Shown here: positions 51,005-59,936 of the stretch, in pieces
Position numbering within the stretch: the stretch's first letter is position 1
How the letters are laid out: each line of letters starts with the position of its first letter
Assembly: GCA_036406675.1 (NCBI GenBank)
Contig: DASXAO010000020.1
Span: forward strand, 3,600 to 67,599
From: SCGC-AG-212-J23 sp036406675
GTDB lineage: Bacteria; Pseudomonadota; Gammaproteobacteria; Burkholderiales; SG8-39
Direction: 5' to 3'
Length of the DNA: 64,000 nucleotides
Made by a program: the position numbers and the translations under genes
The notes under the pieces: model-generated
Told to the model about the DNA's origin: nothing
Seen by the model: the letters and a program-made list of their open reading frames with translations, nothing else
The model's database searches: none

Positions 51005-53497
51005 TCAATCATCGTGATCGTGGCCGTGGTCGTCATCGTGGCCATGGCCGTGATCGTCGTCGTGGCCGTGGCCCGGGTGCGACTGCGGCGCCCGCGGCAG
51101 CGGCTTGCCGCCCGGTCCGTCCGCGAACGTGAGCGGCGAGCGCGCGCTCCGCTGGCCCACGCCGCGTTCGCTCCAGTCGCACACGCCGTCGGCGAACGCG
51201 GCCTGCAGCCGCGCCCACTGCGTGGACGTGAATGTCGCCGGCGCGTAGTCGACCGGGTTCAACGGCTTGAGGCGGCATTTCAGGATGTTCTCGGCGAGCG
51301 GTCCGCCGGCGACCTGCCGCGGCGAAGCGCGCTTCGCGAGCCGGCCGAGGCCGTCGGCCTGGGGCGCGTTGGCCTCGCAAGCTGAGATGTCGAAGATCGG
51401 GGTCGAAAACGCCGTGTCGGCGAGCAGGAAGCAGAAGTCGACGGCCGCCGCGGGCTTGCCGGCGATCACCTGGGCCTGGGTGCGCGCCGAGTTGATCGTT
51501 GCCTTCGGTGCGCTGGCGTTCAGGTTCGAGAGCCACGTGTCCATGGTCAGAAACGACTTCACCGTCACGGCCGCGATCTGCGCGGGCGTCACGGGCAGGA
51601 GCCCGGTCCCGTAGCGCCACATCACCTGGTTGCCGTGCTCGCCGTCGTTGGCCGCCTCGATGCGTGCTCGCTCCGCGAAGCTGCGCCAGATGTAGTGGAT
51701 GCCGGTCTCGTCCCAGCCGCGCGAATCGATGATCGCCAGCTTGCCCAGGTTCTTGCCGCTCGACAAGATTCCCGCCCTGTAGGCGATGTCGAGCGCCGGC
51801 CGGTCGGCGACGGTGCGCGCCGCGCGGCGGTTCGAATCGGCGTCGAAGCCGCCGATCTTCTCGTTCAGCGTGACGAACTCCTCGGGCGTGATCGCGCCCG
51901 AGAGCAGCGCATTCAGGCCGTACTGGATGCCGACGTTGTCGCCGGTCTGCCGCGCGCGCACGCTGCCCGGCGCATTTTCGTTGGCCGTGGCCCCCCACAC
52001 CGCAGTGGCGAGGTCGGGATCGCCGCAGCGCGTGCCGTTCGGGTTGGTCACCGGGTCGTAGACCAGCGCCGCCGGCAGCCGGCAGTTGTTGCGCGGCGCG
52101 CCGGAGGGCGCCAGCGTGCCCGTAACCGGATTGTTGACCAGCAGCGGAACGAAGTTGCCCGGCTTGTTGTTGAAGCCGAACTGGTTGTTCCACTGCTGGC
52201 AACCGGTCTGATCGAGATGGCCGTCGATCGCCGCCTTCTTCGCATTGATCTGCGCCGCGGTAAGACCCGCGGACGTCATCAACGCCGTCCACTCCGGCCC
52301 GGCGTAGAAGTTCACCAGCAGCACGCAATCGGTGACCTCGAGGCCCGTGGTGATCGAATCCGGGAAGTCGCAGCTCGGCTGGATGCCGTCGAGCAGGCCG
52401 GGGAAGATGGAGGCCGCGGTGTTCTGCTGGATCGAGCCGCCCGAGCAGCCGTTGCCCATCGTGTACTTGATCTCGCCGTACGTGTCGACGATGTGCTCCT
52501 TCATCATCATCAGCGTCTCGGCGTTGAGGACCCGGTTCGAGTTGAAAAGCGAGTCGGTGAGGCTGTTGTCGGCGACCATGAAGCCCAGCCTGAGCGCGCT
52601 GTCGTCGTTGGTGCCGGTGATCCCCGCGATGACCCAGTTCTGCTCGCTGCGGAACTGCTGGCGCGGCTGGCCGGTGGACGCGCCGAAGGTATAGAGGAGC
52701 TTGCCGTTCCATTGCGGCTGCGGGGCGGTCGGCGTCCACGCCGGCTTGGTCGGGTCGAACAGCACCGCGATGTCGTAGATGCCGCGGTTGAGGGTGCCGC
52801 GCTCGACCCGCACGATGTACGGCAACGTGACGCCGGTGCTGGTCGTGGTCGAGGCGACCAGGTCGGCCGGCGTCGTGCCCGGCACGTAGGGCTGGAAGCA
52901 TGAATTGGCAGGCGTCGGCGCGGTGGTCGTCGGGCTCGGATCCGGCAGCACGAATGCGCACGCCGCGGTCTTGGTCCGGTAGAACAAATGGAATTCCGTC
53001 GCGATGTTGCATTGCGCATCGAGGGCGAACGTCGTCAGGCCGCTCGCATTCGACGCCGGCGTGTTGCCCGATTCGGCGACCGCCGCGGGCGTCGCGCAGA
53101 TCCACGGCGTGGTCTGTGAACCCAGCAGCACCGGGCCGCCGATTGGATGGTTGGTGATGGCGAGCCTGACCTCCTTGCCGTCGCCCTTTCCGTTTCCCTT
53201 GCCATCGGCCTCGGCGACGAGGTCGTTCGCGCCTTCGACCAATCCGGTCACCAGGCCGCGCAGCGTTCGCGCAGCCGTGTTCGCCTTGAAGGACGAGGTG
53301 ATGTCGTGGCCGTTCAGCTTCACCTTCACCGCGGAAAGCGAAACCTGCTTCGGCACGCGAACCTCGACCAGCGCGTCGCCGCCGCTGATGAGGTCCGCGC
53401 GGTTCGAGAGCGTCGCGACCTCGAGATTCGAGCCCCCTTCGTCCGCTCGTGCGGCCGCGCAAAGGGCGACCAGGACCAGGGCTGGCAATGTCCGCAT
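51005..53497 (-). CDS. exported DUF6351-like alpha/beta hydrolase with C-terminal His/Asp tail
   Basis: 830 residues, signal peptide ending near residue 18. Like the 47129-49363 protein it has an Ig-like module (TLSNRADLISGGDALVEVRV) and the nucleophile elbow TMGNGCSGGSIQQN (Ser352), followed by PGLLDGIQPSCDFPD. It lacks the N-terminal charged segment but ends with about 24 residues made of His, Asp and Gly only (GHGHDDDHGHGHDDD and more, 807-830). The two paralogs thus carry the module at opposite ends. The coding DNA of the tail is a near-repetitive run of CATGACGAC-like codons. Confidence 0.82.
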   Translation of the reverse strand: MRTLPALVLVALCAAARADEGGSNLEVATLSNRADLISGGDALVEVRVPKQVSLSAVKVKLNGHDITSSFKANTAARTLRGLVTGLVEGANDLVAEADGKGNGKGDGKEVRLAITNHPIGGPVLLGSQTTPWICATPAAVAESGNTPASNASGLTTFALDAQCNIATEFHLFYRTKTAACAFVLPDPSPTTTAPTPANSCFQPYVPGTTPADLVASTTTSTGVTLPYIVRVERGTLNRGIYDIAVLFDPTKPAWTPTAPQPQWNGKLLYTFGASTGQPRQQFRSEQNWVIAGITGTNDDSALRLGFMVADNSLTDSLFNSNRVLNAETLMMMKEHIVDTYGEIKYTMGNGCSGGSIQQNTAASIFPGLLDGIQPSCDFPDSITTGLEVTDCVLLVNFYAGPEWTALMTSAGLTAAQINAKKAAIDGHLDQTGCQQWNNQFGFNNKPGNFVPLLVNNPVTGTLAPSGAPRNNCRLPAALVYDPVTNPNGTRCGDPDLATAVWGATANENAPGSVRARQTGDNVGIQYGLNALLSGAITPEEFVTLNEKIGGFDADSNRRAARTVADRPALDIAYRAGILSSGKNLGKLAIIDSRGWDETGIHYIWRSFAERARIEAANDGEHGNQVMWRYGTGLLPVTPAQIAAVTVKSFLTMDTWLSNLNASAPKATINSARTQAQVIAGKPAAAVDFCFLLADTAFSTPIFDISACEANAPQADGLGRLAKRASPRQVAGGPLAENILKCRLKPLNPVDYAPATFTSTQWARLQAAFADGVCDWSERGVGQRSARSPLTFADGPGGKPLPRAPQSHPGHGHDDDHGHGHDDDHGHDHDD

Positions 53498-53665
53498 ACG
53501 CGATTCCTCCAGAAGGAACGACGTGAGTTTCTTGTCTCCACGCTACTCCTCGGCGCACGCCGATCCATTGGAGATCCTTTTGAATTGATGCGAGTCCGTC
53601 ATGAATGCGTTGCGCGCGCCTGCATAGAATCAGCCGCTAACACCCTTGAGGAGGGGATCTAACCC

Positions 53666-55900
53666 ATGTCTACTAAGACCAGGGCACTGGTCGCGCTCGC
53701 CACGGCCGGACTCGTCGCCGCACCGCTGGTCCAGGCGCGCATCACTTCCATCGAGATCACGGCCACGGAATCGCCGACCTTCGGCGGCTTCTCGTGGCCG
53801 GGCGTCGGACAGTACGAAAAGATCGTCGGTATCGCGCACGGCGAGGTCGATCCGCACAGCCGGCGCAACCGCGACATCGTCGACATCGAGCTCGCCCCGC
53901 GCAACGCGCGCGGCAACGTCGAGTACTCGTTCAACTTCTACATCCTGAAGCCCATCGATCTGAAAAAGGGGGCGCACAGGGTGATGTACGAGCCCCCCAA
54001 CCGCGGCGGCAAGACCTGGACCGCCCTCGGCCGCGTTTCCGGCGGCGGCAACGATCCCGGCTCGATCATCAACCCAGACGTACTCGCCGGCTCCTTTCTC
54101 ATGCCGCGCGGCTACACCCTGGTGTGGAGCGGCTGGGAGAATGACCTCGCCGATCTCACCAGCCTGACCGCGACCGCGCACTTCCCGGTCGCGCGCAACC
54201 GCGACGGCTCCACGATCACCGGTCCGTCCTACGAATACATCGTGGTCGGCAGCCCGACCGCGTCGGCCGATCTGAGCTACCCCGCGGCCACCCTGGACAA
54301 GAGCAAGGCGAAGCTCACGCGCCGCGTTCACCTGGACGACGCGCCGCAGGTGATTGCGGACTCGGGGTGGAACTACAACGCCGACGGAACCGCCATCAGC
54401 CTCGCCGGCGCGAGCTTCGCGGCGAACGACATCTACGAGTTCTCGTACATCGCCAAGGATCCGACGGTGAACGGCCTGGGGTTCGCCGCGGTGCGCGACT
54501 GGAACGCGTGGCTGCGCTACGAAAGGCGCGACGACTTCGGCAAGGCCAACCCGCTCGCCGGCGACATCAAGCACATCTACACCGAGATCTCCTCGCAGCC
54601 CGGGCGCCTGCTGAACGACTTCCGCCACCTCGGCTTCAATGAGGCGGAGAACGGCAGGAAGGTGTTCGACGGCCACATGCAGTGGATCGCCGCGGGCAAC
54701 GGCCTCAACATGAACTACCGCTTCTCGCAGACGGGACGCACGGAGCGCAACCGCCAGAACCACCTCTTTATCGAGGGCCGCTTCCCGTTCGCGAACGTGC
54801 CCACCTTCGACCCGATTACCCGCCAGGTCGACAGCCGCTACGCGAGCTGCGAGAAGACCAACACCTGCCCGCTCGGCGTCGAGATCTACTCCGCCAACGA
54901 ATACTGGGTGAAGGCCGCCTCGCTCCTGCACACGACTCCGGATGGCCGCCGCGACCTGCCCGATTCGCCGTTCACGCGCAACTACTTCATCTCGAGCATG
55001 CAGCATGGCACCGGGAACGGAAACGCCCGCGGCGCCTGCCAGCAAAACCAGAACCCGCTCAGCTCGAACGTGGTGCAGCGCGCGCTCTTCATCGCGCTGG
55101 ACGAATGGGCGAGCGACGGCACGAAGCCGCCGCGGAGCCGCGTGCCGACCTTCAGGCACGGCACGCTGGTGCCGCCGCTGCCGCAGTCCGGAATGGGCTT
55201 CCCGAACATTCCGAGCCCCTTCGCCGACACGCCGGGGCCGCTCGTCACCTACACCGGGCTGAAGACCACGCGCTACCACTTCGACTATGGCCACGGCTTC
55301 TATGAGACCGGCATCGCCACGATCAACCCGCCGGTGATCACGCCGATCCCGGGCGTGACGCTGCCCGCGTTCCCGACGACGTACCAGGACAACCCGGCGA
55401 ACGGCCCGATCTATCCGAGCTTCGTGCCGAAGACCGACAGCGACGGCAACGACATCGCCGGCGTACGGCTGGCCGACGTCCGGGTCCCGCTCGCGACCTA
55501 CACCGGCTGGGCGCTGCGCTCGGGCGTGTGGGCCAACGACGGCTGCGAGTCCTCCGGCCAGAACATTCCGTTCGCCAAGACCGAAGTGGAGCGCGCGCAG
55601 AAGAGCGATCCGCGCGCCTCGGTCGAGGCGCGCTATCCCACCTTCGCCGCCTACCACGACAAGGTGCGCGACGCGCTGAACGACATGGTGGAAGAGCGCT
55701 TCCTCCTCTGCGAGGACGCCGCGAGCGAAGAGACGCGGCTGATGCAGAACGGCCTCACGCGCGGCGTTCCGCAGCCGGACGGCGGCGTGCTGCCGGCAGT
55801 CACCACGCTGCCTGCGTGCGAGCCGAAGAAGCACGGCGGCAAGCACGACCATGACGACGACCACGGTGGCCACGGCCACGACCACGACCACGACGATTGA
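53666..55900 (+). CDS. exported Abhydrolase_10-like protein with C-terminal His/Asp tail
   Basis: 744 residues with GAGGAGGGG upstream. Signal peptide to about residue 24, then family marks TFGGFSWPGVGQYEKIVGIA, DIVDIELAPRNARGNVEYS, DFRHLGFNEAENGRKVFDGH. At the position where relatives have SQSG this protein has SSQPG (309-313), so a candidate nucleophile Ser is Pro312. The C-terminus from about 721 is KKHGGKHDHDDDHGGHGHD plus a few more His/Asp. It is divergent from the DUF6351-like gene and 21 bp upstream of a paralog. Confidence 0.82.
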   Translation: MSTKTRALVALATAGLVAAPLVQARITSIEITATESPTFGGFSWPGVGQYEKIVGIAHGEVDPHSRRNRDIVDIELAPRNARGNVEYSFNFYILKPIDLKKGAHRVMYEPPNRGGKTWTALGRVSGGGNDPGSIINPDVLAGSFLMPRGYTLVWSGWENDLADLTSLTATAHFPVARNRDGSTITGPSYEYIVVGSPTASADLSYPAATLDKSKAKLTRRVHLDDAPQVIADSGWNYNADGTAISLAGASFAANDIYEFSYIAKDPTVNGLGFAAVRDWNAWLRYERRDDFGKANPLAGDIKHIYTEISSQPGRLLNDFRHLGFNEAENGRKVFDGHMQWIAAGNGLNMNYRFSQTGRTERNRQNHLFIEGRFPFANVPTFDPITRQVDSRYASCEKTNTCPLGVEIYSANEYWVKAASLLHTTPDGRRDLPDSPFTRNYFISSMQHGTGNGNARGACQQNQNPLSSNVVQRALFIALDEWASDGTKPPRSRVPTFRHGTLVPPLPQSGMGFPNIPSPFADTPGPLVTYTGLKTTRYHFDYGHGFYETGIATINPPVITPIPGVTLPAFPTTYQDNPANGPIYPSFVPKTDSDGNDIAGVRLADVRVPLATYTGWALRSGVWANDGCESSGQNIPFAKTEVERAQKSDPRASVEARYPTFAAYHDKVRDALNDMVEERFLLCEDAASEETRLMQNGLTRGVPQPDGGVLPAVTTLPACEPKKHGGKHDHDDDHGGHGHDHDHDD

Positions 55901-55921
55901 CCGACAGAGGAGAGAGAAAAG

Positions 55922-58300
55922 ATGAACACCACGCCATACCGGTTAACCCTGGCGGCCAGCGCGGTCGCGGCGGCGCTCGCCGCTCCGGCGCCGGCCGATG
56001 CCCGCGTCACGCGCATCGTGATCGACCGGACGCAGGCGCTGACCGGGCAGGACATCCCCTATGAGACGGTCACCGGGCGCGCCTTCGGCGAGCTCGACCC
56101 GCACGACTTCCAGAACTCCGAGATCACCGACCTGAAGCTCGCCAAGCGCAACGCGAATCACAAGGTCGAGTACATCGCCTCGTTCTTCCTCGTCAAGCCC
56201 GTCGACATGACCCAGTCGAGCGGCCTCATGTGGCACGACGTCCCCAACCGCGGCGGCAGGGTCACGATCAGCACCGACCTGCGCAACTCCCACGACGTCG
56301 GACTGAGCAGCGGCTGGCAGGGCGACAACGCCGGCGCCACCGCGACTGCGGTCCCGGCCAATGCGGACAGCCTCACGCCCGTGGCACCGTCGAACAATGA
56401 ATGGGTCAAGACGCCCGTCGTCACCGGCGTCACCGGAAACATCATCGGGCGGATCATCAATCGCAGCGGCCTGGACGCCGCGCCGCTCAACGTGATGGGC
56501 AATCCGATTCCCTACTTCCCGGCCGACTCGGCGAACAACGCCGGCGCGACGCTGACCGTCCACCTCAACGAGACGATCAACGGCAACATCACCGAGGGCG
56601 GGACGATCGCGAACAGCGACTGGAAATTCTGCGGCGGCGGCACCTTCGCCGCACCGCTGCCCGCCACCGCTCTCCCGGTGCAGGTGTGCATGAGGAACGG
56701 CTTCGAAGCCGCCAAGCTCTACCAGCTGCGGTACAAGGTGAAGGATCCGTACGTGCTGGGCGCGGGCACCGCGGCGTTCCGCGACCTCGGCTCGTTCTTC
56801 CGTTACGCGACGAAAGACGACTTCGACACGCCCAACCCGCTTGCCGGCGGTATCAAGTGGTCGATCATCCGCGGCTCTTCGCAGTCGGGCAATTTCACCC
56901 GGCACTACATCTTCCTCGGCATGAACGAGGACGAGAGCGGGCGCATCGTGCACGAAGGCGCCTGGCCGCTCATCGCCGGCCGGCGCGTGGCGAACAACTC
57001 GCGCTGGGGCCAGCCCGACGGCGTGCTCGAGCTCTACCAGATGGGGAGCGAAGGCCCGCAGTGGTGGTCGCCCTACGAAGACCACGTAAGGCACCTCCCT
57101 ACGCGCGGCATCCTCGACCGCTGCAAGCGCACCGATACCTGCCCGAAGGTGATCGAGACCTTCGGCGGGGCCGAGGTGTTCGCGCTGAAGATGACCACCT
57201 CGTGGGTGGGCACCGATGCGAAGAAGGACATTCCGCTGCCGGGCAACGTGCGCCGCTACTATCTGCCGAGCTCGACTCACGGCGGCGGCGGCGGCGGCTT
57301 TAACGAGGCCATCCCCGACGTGGCGGTCGGCTGCCCCGGTAACAACTGGGGCCGCGGCCTGTACCGCGCGAACCCCGTGCCGGCGACGCAGCTCGTCAGC
57401 CGCATGCGCGTCGCGCTGCGCGCGTGGGTCATGAACGGCACCCCGCCGCCGCCGAGCCAGTGGCCGACGCTGGCGCGCCTCGAGGATGTCGTGAATGGCG
57501 GAAAGGACGACCATGATGGCGACGACGACGGGCACGGTCATGGCCACGGCCACGGGCACGACGGCCACGGCAAAGGCCATGACCATCACTCGCACTTCGA
57601 GCCGCTGCTCGCCGAGCCCAACATGAGGGACATGGGCTTCCCGGCCGGCATTCCGGGCGTGCCAAGCTCGGTGTTCAAGCCGGAGAACTTCATCTTCCCG
57701 ATCTTCGACTACGACTGGGGCCCGGACTACGACCACAGCGAGGCGAACGGCGTGCCGACCAACGCGCCGCCGCCGATCCGGCACGTCATCAAGATGCTGG
57801 TGCCGAAGGTCGACAGCGACGGCAACGAGCGCGGCGGCGTGCCGACAGTATTGAGAGACGCGCCGCTCGGCACGTACCTCGGCTGGAACCTCACCGCCGG
57901 ACCGAACGACGGCGCCAAATACGACGGCAGGCCGTTCCACGCCGGACAGGTTTGCAACTACATCGGCGGCATGGTCCCGTTCGCCAAGACCAAGGCACAG
58001 CGCCTGGCGACGATCCATCCGGAGACCGGACAGCCGGATCCGCGTCCCTCGCTCGAAGAGCGCTATGGCACGCACGCGGGCTATGTTGCCGCGGTGAAGA
58101 AGGCGGCGGACAACGCCTCCTGCAAGGGCTACCTGCTCACCGGTTCAGAGGCAGCGAGCGACGGCACCCTGCCGAAGTGCCCGGGCACTGTGCCGGCCGG
58201 CTTCCCCAACGACTGGAAAGCGCTGGTGGACGCCGCGATCGCGAGCAACGTGTGCAACCAGCCGACCGACAACGGGAAGTGCAACCCGTCAGCGCCCTGA
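55922..58300 (+). CDS. exported Abhydrolase_10-like protein with internal His/Asp insert
   Basis: 792 residues, signal peptide to about residue 27. Paralog of the preceding gene: DIPYETVTGRAFGELDPHDF, ITDLKLAKRNANHKVEY and YIFLGMNEDESGRIVHEG. The candidate elbow GSSQSGNF (Ser322) is intact. A 30-residue His/Asp/Gly insert (529-559, with DGDDDGHGHGHGHGHDGHG) lies in a loop between WPTLARLEDVVNG and HFEPLLAEPNMRDMGF, where the paralog has none. It should be the second gene of an operon ending at the 58322 terminator. Confidence 0.82.
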   Translation: MNTTPYRLTLAASAVAAALAAPAPADARVTRIVIDRTQALTGQDIPYETVTGRAFGELDPHDFQNSEITDLKLAKRNANHKVEYIASFFLVKPVDMTQSSGLMWHDVPNRGGRVTISTDLRNSHDVGLSSGWQGDNAGATATAVPANADSLTPVAPSNNEWVKTPVVTGVTGNIIGRIINRSGLDAAPLNVMGNPIPYFPADSANNAGATLTVHLNETINGNITEGGTIANSDWKFCGGGTFAAPLPATALPVQVCMRNGFEAAKLYQLRYKVKDPYVLGAGTAAFRDLGSFFRYATKDDFDTPNPLAGGIKWSIIRGSSQSGNFTRHYIFLGMNEDESGRIVHEGAWPLIAGRRVANNSRWGQPDGVLELYQMGSEGPQWWSPYEDHVRHLPTRGILDRCKRTDTCPKVIETFGGAEVFALKMTTSWVGTDAKKDIPLPGNVRRYYLPSSTHGGGGGGFNEAIPDVAVGCPGNNWGRGLYRANPVPATQLVSRMRVALRAWVMNGTPPPPSQWPTLARLEDVVNGGKDDHDGDDDGHGHGHGHGHDGHGKGHDHHSHFEPLLAEPNMRDMGFPAGIPGVPSSVFKPENFIFPIFDYDWGPDYDHSEANGVPTNAPPPIRHVIKMLVPKVDSDGNERGGVPTVLRDAPLGTYLGWNLTAGPNDGAKYDGRPFHAGQVCNYIGGMVPFAKTKAQRLATIHPETGQPDPRPSLEERYGTHAGYVAAVKKAADNASCKGYLLTGSEAASDGTLPKCPGTVPAGFPNDWKALVDAAIASNVCNQPTDNGKCNPSAP

Positions 58301-58321
58301 GAGGTGCCGAGAAGTGAATCG

Positions 58322-58349
58322 AAACGCCCGGTCTTCGGACCGGGCGTTT
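58322..58349. terminator. bidirectional Rho-independent terminator
   Basis: Perfect 12-bp stem (58322-58333 with 58338-58349) around AAACGCCCGGTC and a TTCG tetraloop, with a T-run after it. It lies between the stops of two convergent genes and can serve both. Confidence 0.92.
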
Positions 58350-58362
58350 TGTTTCCAGCTAG

Positions 58363-58956
58363 TCAGTCGCGGCCATGGTCGTGGCCGCGGCCGCCATGGA
58401 ACAACTGCCCGCGGATCTCGCCAGGCGTATTCACCGCGGTGTGCACGTTGGCGTAAGTGGCGCCGGCGCGAATCGCCTGCAGGAGCTCGTCGAACTGGCC
58501 CGCGTCGATGCCCTGCCCTGTGACGGTGAGAACCTGGTTCGGCCCAATCGTCCCGCTGACCGTGCCTTCCTGCGGGCAGACCGGCGTCACCGCCGCCACG
58601 GCAGCCGGAGCCGGCACCGCCGCGGTCTGGCAAAGCCAGACCACGATGCCACCCGGGGTGTGTCGCTGGCCGAAGTGGATGTGCGCCTGGGTAACCGCAC
58701 TCTCGAGCCCGCTGTAGCTTAGCGTGTAGTCGATGACGCTGTGCCGGTCGTCGATCTCCGCGCGAAAGCTGCCGCTCGCCGCGCTGGAGATCGCGCCGCG
58801 CAGCGCGGCGGGTGGTCCGGCGATGAAGTGGACCTCGTTGTAGCTCGAAAGCCGCGCGCGAAAGCTGTCCGGCTTGCCGTCGTCGGCTGTGGCAGTAAGA
58901 CCGAAGGTGAGGGCTGCGAGGGATGCTGCGACCGAGCTCGTCTTGAACGCTGTCAT
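58363..58956 (-). CDS. exported CHRD-domain protein with short His/Asp end
   Basis: 197 residues from MTAFKTSSVAASLAALTFGL. The signal peptide ends near residue 24 (TATADD). The CHRD domain is clear: FRARLSSYNEVHFIAGPPAA, LSYSGLESAVTQAHIHFGQ, TPGGIVVWLC and NVHTAVNTPGEIRGQLF. CHRD proteins are secreted beta-rich, probably ligand- or metal-binding. It ends HGGRGHDHGRD, again of the local His/Asp style. Convergent with the Abhydrolase_10-like operon. Confidence 0.88.
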   Translation of the reverse strand: MTAFKTSSVAASLAALTFGLTATADDGKPDSFRARLSSYNEVHFIAGPPAALRGAISSAASGSFRAEIDDRHSVIDYTLSYSGLESAVTQAHIHFGQRHTPGGIVVWLCQTAAVPAPAAVAAVTPVCPQEGTVSGTIGPNQVLTVTGQGIDAGQFDELLQAIRAGATYANVHTAVNTPGEIRGQLFHGGRGHDHGRD

Positions 58957-59064
58957 GGTGTACTCCCTTCGAAAGCGCCGCGGAATGCGCGGACGAGATG
59001 ACAATAGCACCGCCGGATCGCTTTCGTCCGACGCGCTCTGTGACAAGTGCATTAACATCCGGGG

Positions 59065-59454
59065 ATGCGCTTCGCGACGCGGCTCGCCGCAGCCGTCCTC
59101 GGATCCGGGATTGCCTTCGCCCAGGCGGGGCACGACGACGTCGTCCGGGTCGACCCGGCGCTGAAGCGCCTCGCCGGGATGATCACGGCGCTCGGAGAAC
59201 CCGACGCCGAGGGCCGGATCTACTCTTTTCGCGGTACGCCGATCGGGCCGCCGGCGAGCACCCCCAAGGAGTACCCGCCAGGCGAGCTGCGCGGGTGGCG
59301 GCTCACGTTCCTCGCCGGCCAGCGCTTCTCCGCCGCATTCGAGGTCCAGGCCAACACCGCCGCGGAGATCACGGTCAGTGCCGCAGATGGGCCGCTCAAC
59401 GGCATCGCGGTGCGCGACGTCTTCATTGTCGAGGAGATCGAGCTCAAGCGATGA
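59065..59454 (+). CDS. small exported hypothetical protein
   Basis: 129 residues, not recognised. Signal peptide MRFATRLAAAVLGSGIAFAQ, and the mature protein begins AGHDDVVRVDPAL. The remainder is beta-rich (IYSFRGTPIGPPASTPKEYP, FEVQANTAAEITVSAADGP). It overlaps the next gene by ATGA. Possibly a periplasmic partner of the following NTF2-like protein. Confidence 0.7.
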   Translation: MRFATRLAAAVLGSGIAFAQAGHDDVVRVDPALKRLAGMITALGEPDAEGRIYSFRGTPIGPPASTPKEYPPGELRGWRLTFLAGQRFSAAFEVQANTAAEITVSAADGPLNGIAVRDVFIVEEIELKR

Positions 59455-59936
59455 AGCGGCTCGGCCTCGTGCTTGCGTGCCTCGTGGCGTGCTCGGCCGC
59501 GGCCCAGGGGGCGCGCCTTCCGGCCGAAGCGGTCGACGCTTTCCACGCCGCGCTTCGCAACAAGGACACCGCGGCCGCGCTGTCGCTCCTCGATCGCGGC
59601 CTCGTAGTGTACGAGTTCGGCGGCGTGGACCCGACGGCCGAGGCCTACGCGCTCAATCACCTTCCGTTCGACATGGACCTCGCCGTGGCGTCGCAGTGGA
59701 AGCTAGAGACGCGGCGCGTCGGCGGCGAAGGCAACGAGCGCTGGGTGCTCAGCACCTATCGCGTGAACGGCAAGCAAGCCGACGGCACCCCGATCGACCA
59801 GGTCACGCTCGAGACGGTGATCCTGCGCCGCAGCGGCGGCCTTTTCCGCATCGTGCACTTCCACTGGTCGACGAGCGACGCCGGCTTCCAGGCGCGCTCG
59901 CAGGGTCAGCGCACGCAAGGCGCGGCGCCGCGCTAG
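59451..59936 (+). CDS. exported SnoaL/NTF2-like (DUF4440-type) protein
   Basis: 161 residues from the ATG overlapping the previous stop. Signal peptide MKRLGLVLACLVACSAAAQG, then AEAVDAFHAALRNKDTAAAL SLLDR-type NTF2 start and a C-terminal FRIVHFHWS strand. Such cone folds bind small ligands or serve as isomerases. Its C-terminus overlaps the end of the convergent membrane-protein gene. Confidence 0.78.
   Translation: MKRLGLVLACLVACSAAAQGARLPAEAVDAFHAALRNKDTAAALSLLDRGLVVYEFGGVDPTAEAYALNHLPFDMDLAVASQWKLETRRVGGEGNERWVLSTYRVNGKQADGTPIDQVTLETVILRRSGGLFRIVHFHWSTSDAGFQARSQGQRTQGAAPR

Noticed and set aside
51005..51075. Possible tandem DNA repeat or mini-CRISPR in the tail-coding DNA
   Set aside because: The repetition follows His/Asp codons (CAY, GAY) and has no regular unit or spacer structure.
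51033..53558. 841-codon frame inside the DUF6351-like gene
   Set aside because: It is on the same strand in a different frame and Arg/Ala/Gly-rich, with no signal peptide or motifs, whereas the chosen frame has both.
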